Source: an uncultured Spartobacteria bacterium | GTDB lineage: Bacteria; Verrucomicrobiota; Verrucomicrobiia; Chthoniobacterales; Terrimicrobiaceae | Assembly (NCBI GenBank): GCA_903915315.1 | Contig: CAIWSO010000174.1 | Coordinates: 1-7,011 of the forward strand | Length of the DNA stretch: 7,011 nucleotides | Reading direction: 5' to 3' | In this document: piece after piece, positions 6,874 through 7,011 of the stretch | How positions within the stretch are numbered: the first letter of the stretch is position 1 | Layout: each line of letters starts with the position of its first letter | Program-made: the position numbers and the translations under genes | The notes under the pieces: model-generated | Seen by the model: only the letters and a program-made list of their open reading frames with translations | Database searches by the model: none | What the model was told of the DNA's origin: nothing

Positions 6874-6901
6874 ATTCTACGCGATTTGGAATTACGGGCA
6901 A
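6874..6901 (-). promoter_or_regulatory. Candidate sigma-70 promoter for the sulfurtransferase-SufE operon
   Basis: On the minus strand TTGCCC (6901-6896) is followed after 16 nt by TAGAAT (6879-6874), matching the -35 and -10 consensus at 4 and 5 of 6 positions. Transcription would start near 6867, only about 3-5 nt before ATG 6863, giving a nearly leaderless mRNA. This fits the missing SD. A better -35 hexamer, TTGACA at 6908-6903, lies 23 nt from the -10, which is too far for normal use. Confidence 0.4.
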
Positions 6902-6908
6902 GTGTCAA

Positions 6909-6925
6909 CCGATCGAAGGGATCGG
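6909..6925. repeat. Perfect inverted repeat CCGATC-N5-GATCGG
   Basis: Arms at 6909-6914 and 6920-6925 are exact inverted copies with a 5-nt centre. The element sits just upstream of the sulfurtransferase promoter, next to the TTGACA hexamer at 6908-6903. It could be an operator or the remnant of a terminator for the upstream minus-strand gene, though only two T residues follow the hairpin on that strand. Confidence 0.4.
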
Positions 6926-6961
6926 ATTATCGTCGCGGTTACCCGTTTGTCCGGCAGATGC

Positions 6962-7011
6962 CTAGGATGCGTCTTGGAGTCTGGCTTCCAAATCATGCAA
7001 GCGGACCTCAA
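6962..7011 (-). CDS. Possible C-terminal end of another minus-strand gene, cut by window edge
   Basis: One minus-strand frame enters from the right edge, reads EVRLHDLEARLQDAS and stops at TAG (6964-6962). The leucines fall at heptad-like 3-4 spacing, so the tail looks like an amphipathic helix or coiled coil. Only 15 residues are visible, so neither reality nor family can be settled. It would lie about 98 bp upstream of the sulfurtransferase gene in the same direction. A plus-strand frame from ATG 6958 is also open to the edge but looks less protein-like. Confidence 0.35.
   Translation of the reverse strand, partial: EVRLHDLEARLQDAS

Noticed and set aside
6874..6908. TTGACA (6908-6903) with TAGAAT (6879-6874) as one promoter
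   Set aside because: The spacer is 23 nt, well beyond the usual 16-18; the weaker TTGCCC with a 16-nt spacer fits better.

Overview
The window is about 7 kb of bacterial chromosome with moderate, slightly GC-rich composition and tight coding. It holds six complete genes and one or two genes cut by the window edges. Several protein types point to the PVC group, most likely Verrucomicrobiota: a DUF5069 protein, a secreted transglutaminase-like protein with a GGICIDQAY core, and a SufE protein paired with a double-rhodanese sulfurtransferase. This placement is a family-level impression, not a phylogeny. Most start codons lack a good Shine-Dalgarno sequence, as is common in groups that use SD-independent or leaderless initiation.

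Layout: (1) 1-1178, minus strand: a secreted transglutaminase-like protein whose 3' end lies off the left edge. (2) 1179-1313: a divergent intergenic region. (3) 1314-3740, plus strand: a two-gene unit encoding a zinc-free MECR/ETR-type enoyl-thioester reductase and an AstD-like aldehyde dehydrogenase. (4) 3828-5518, plus strand: a second two-gene unit, a soluble PAS-containing NtrB-type histidine kinase whose stop overlaps (ATGA) the start of a DUF5069 protein. (5) 5519-5540: a short convergent junction with inverted repeats. (6) 5541-6863, minus strand: a sulfur-transfer operon, sulfurtransferase first, then SufE 3 nt downstream. (7) 6864-7011: the operon's promoter region with two short perfect palindromes, then what may be the last 16 codons of another minus-strand gene.

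How they may work together: the sulfurtransferase and SufE form a plausible unit for handling protein-bound persulfide, and the same pairing is known in Mycobacterium tuberculosis. The enoyl reductase and aldehyde dehydrogenase suggest sequential reduction and oxidation of a small acyl or aldehyde compound, but the substrate cannot be read from the sequence. The histidine kinase has no response regulator in the window; its translationally coupled partner is a protein of unknown function. I see no mobile element, CRISPR array, tRNA, rRNA or defence system. The most unusual points are the kinase-DUF5069 coupling, the sulfurtransferase-SufE operon with its palindrome-flanked, nearly leaderless promoter, and the uncharacterised secreted transglutaminase-like protein.
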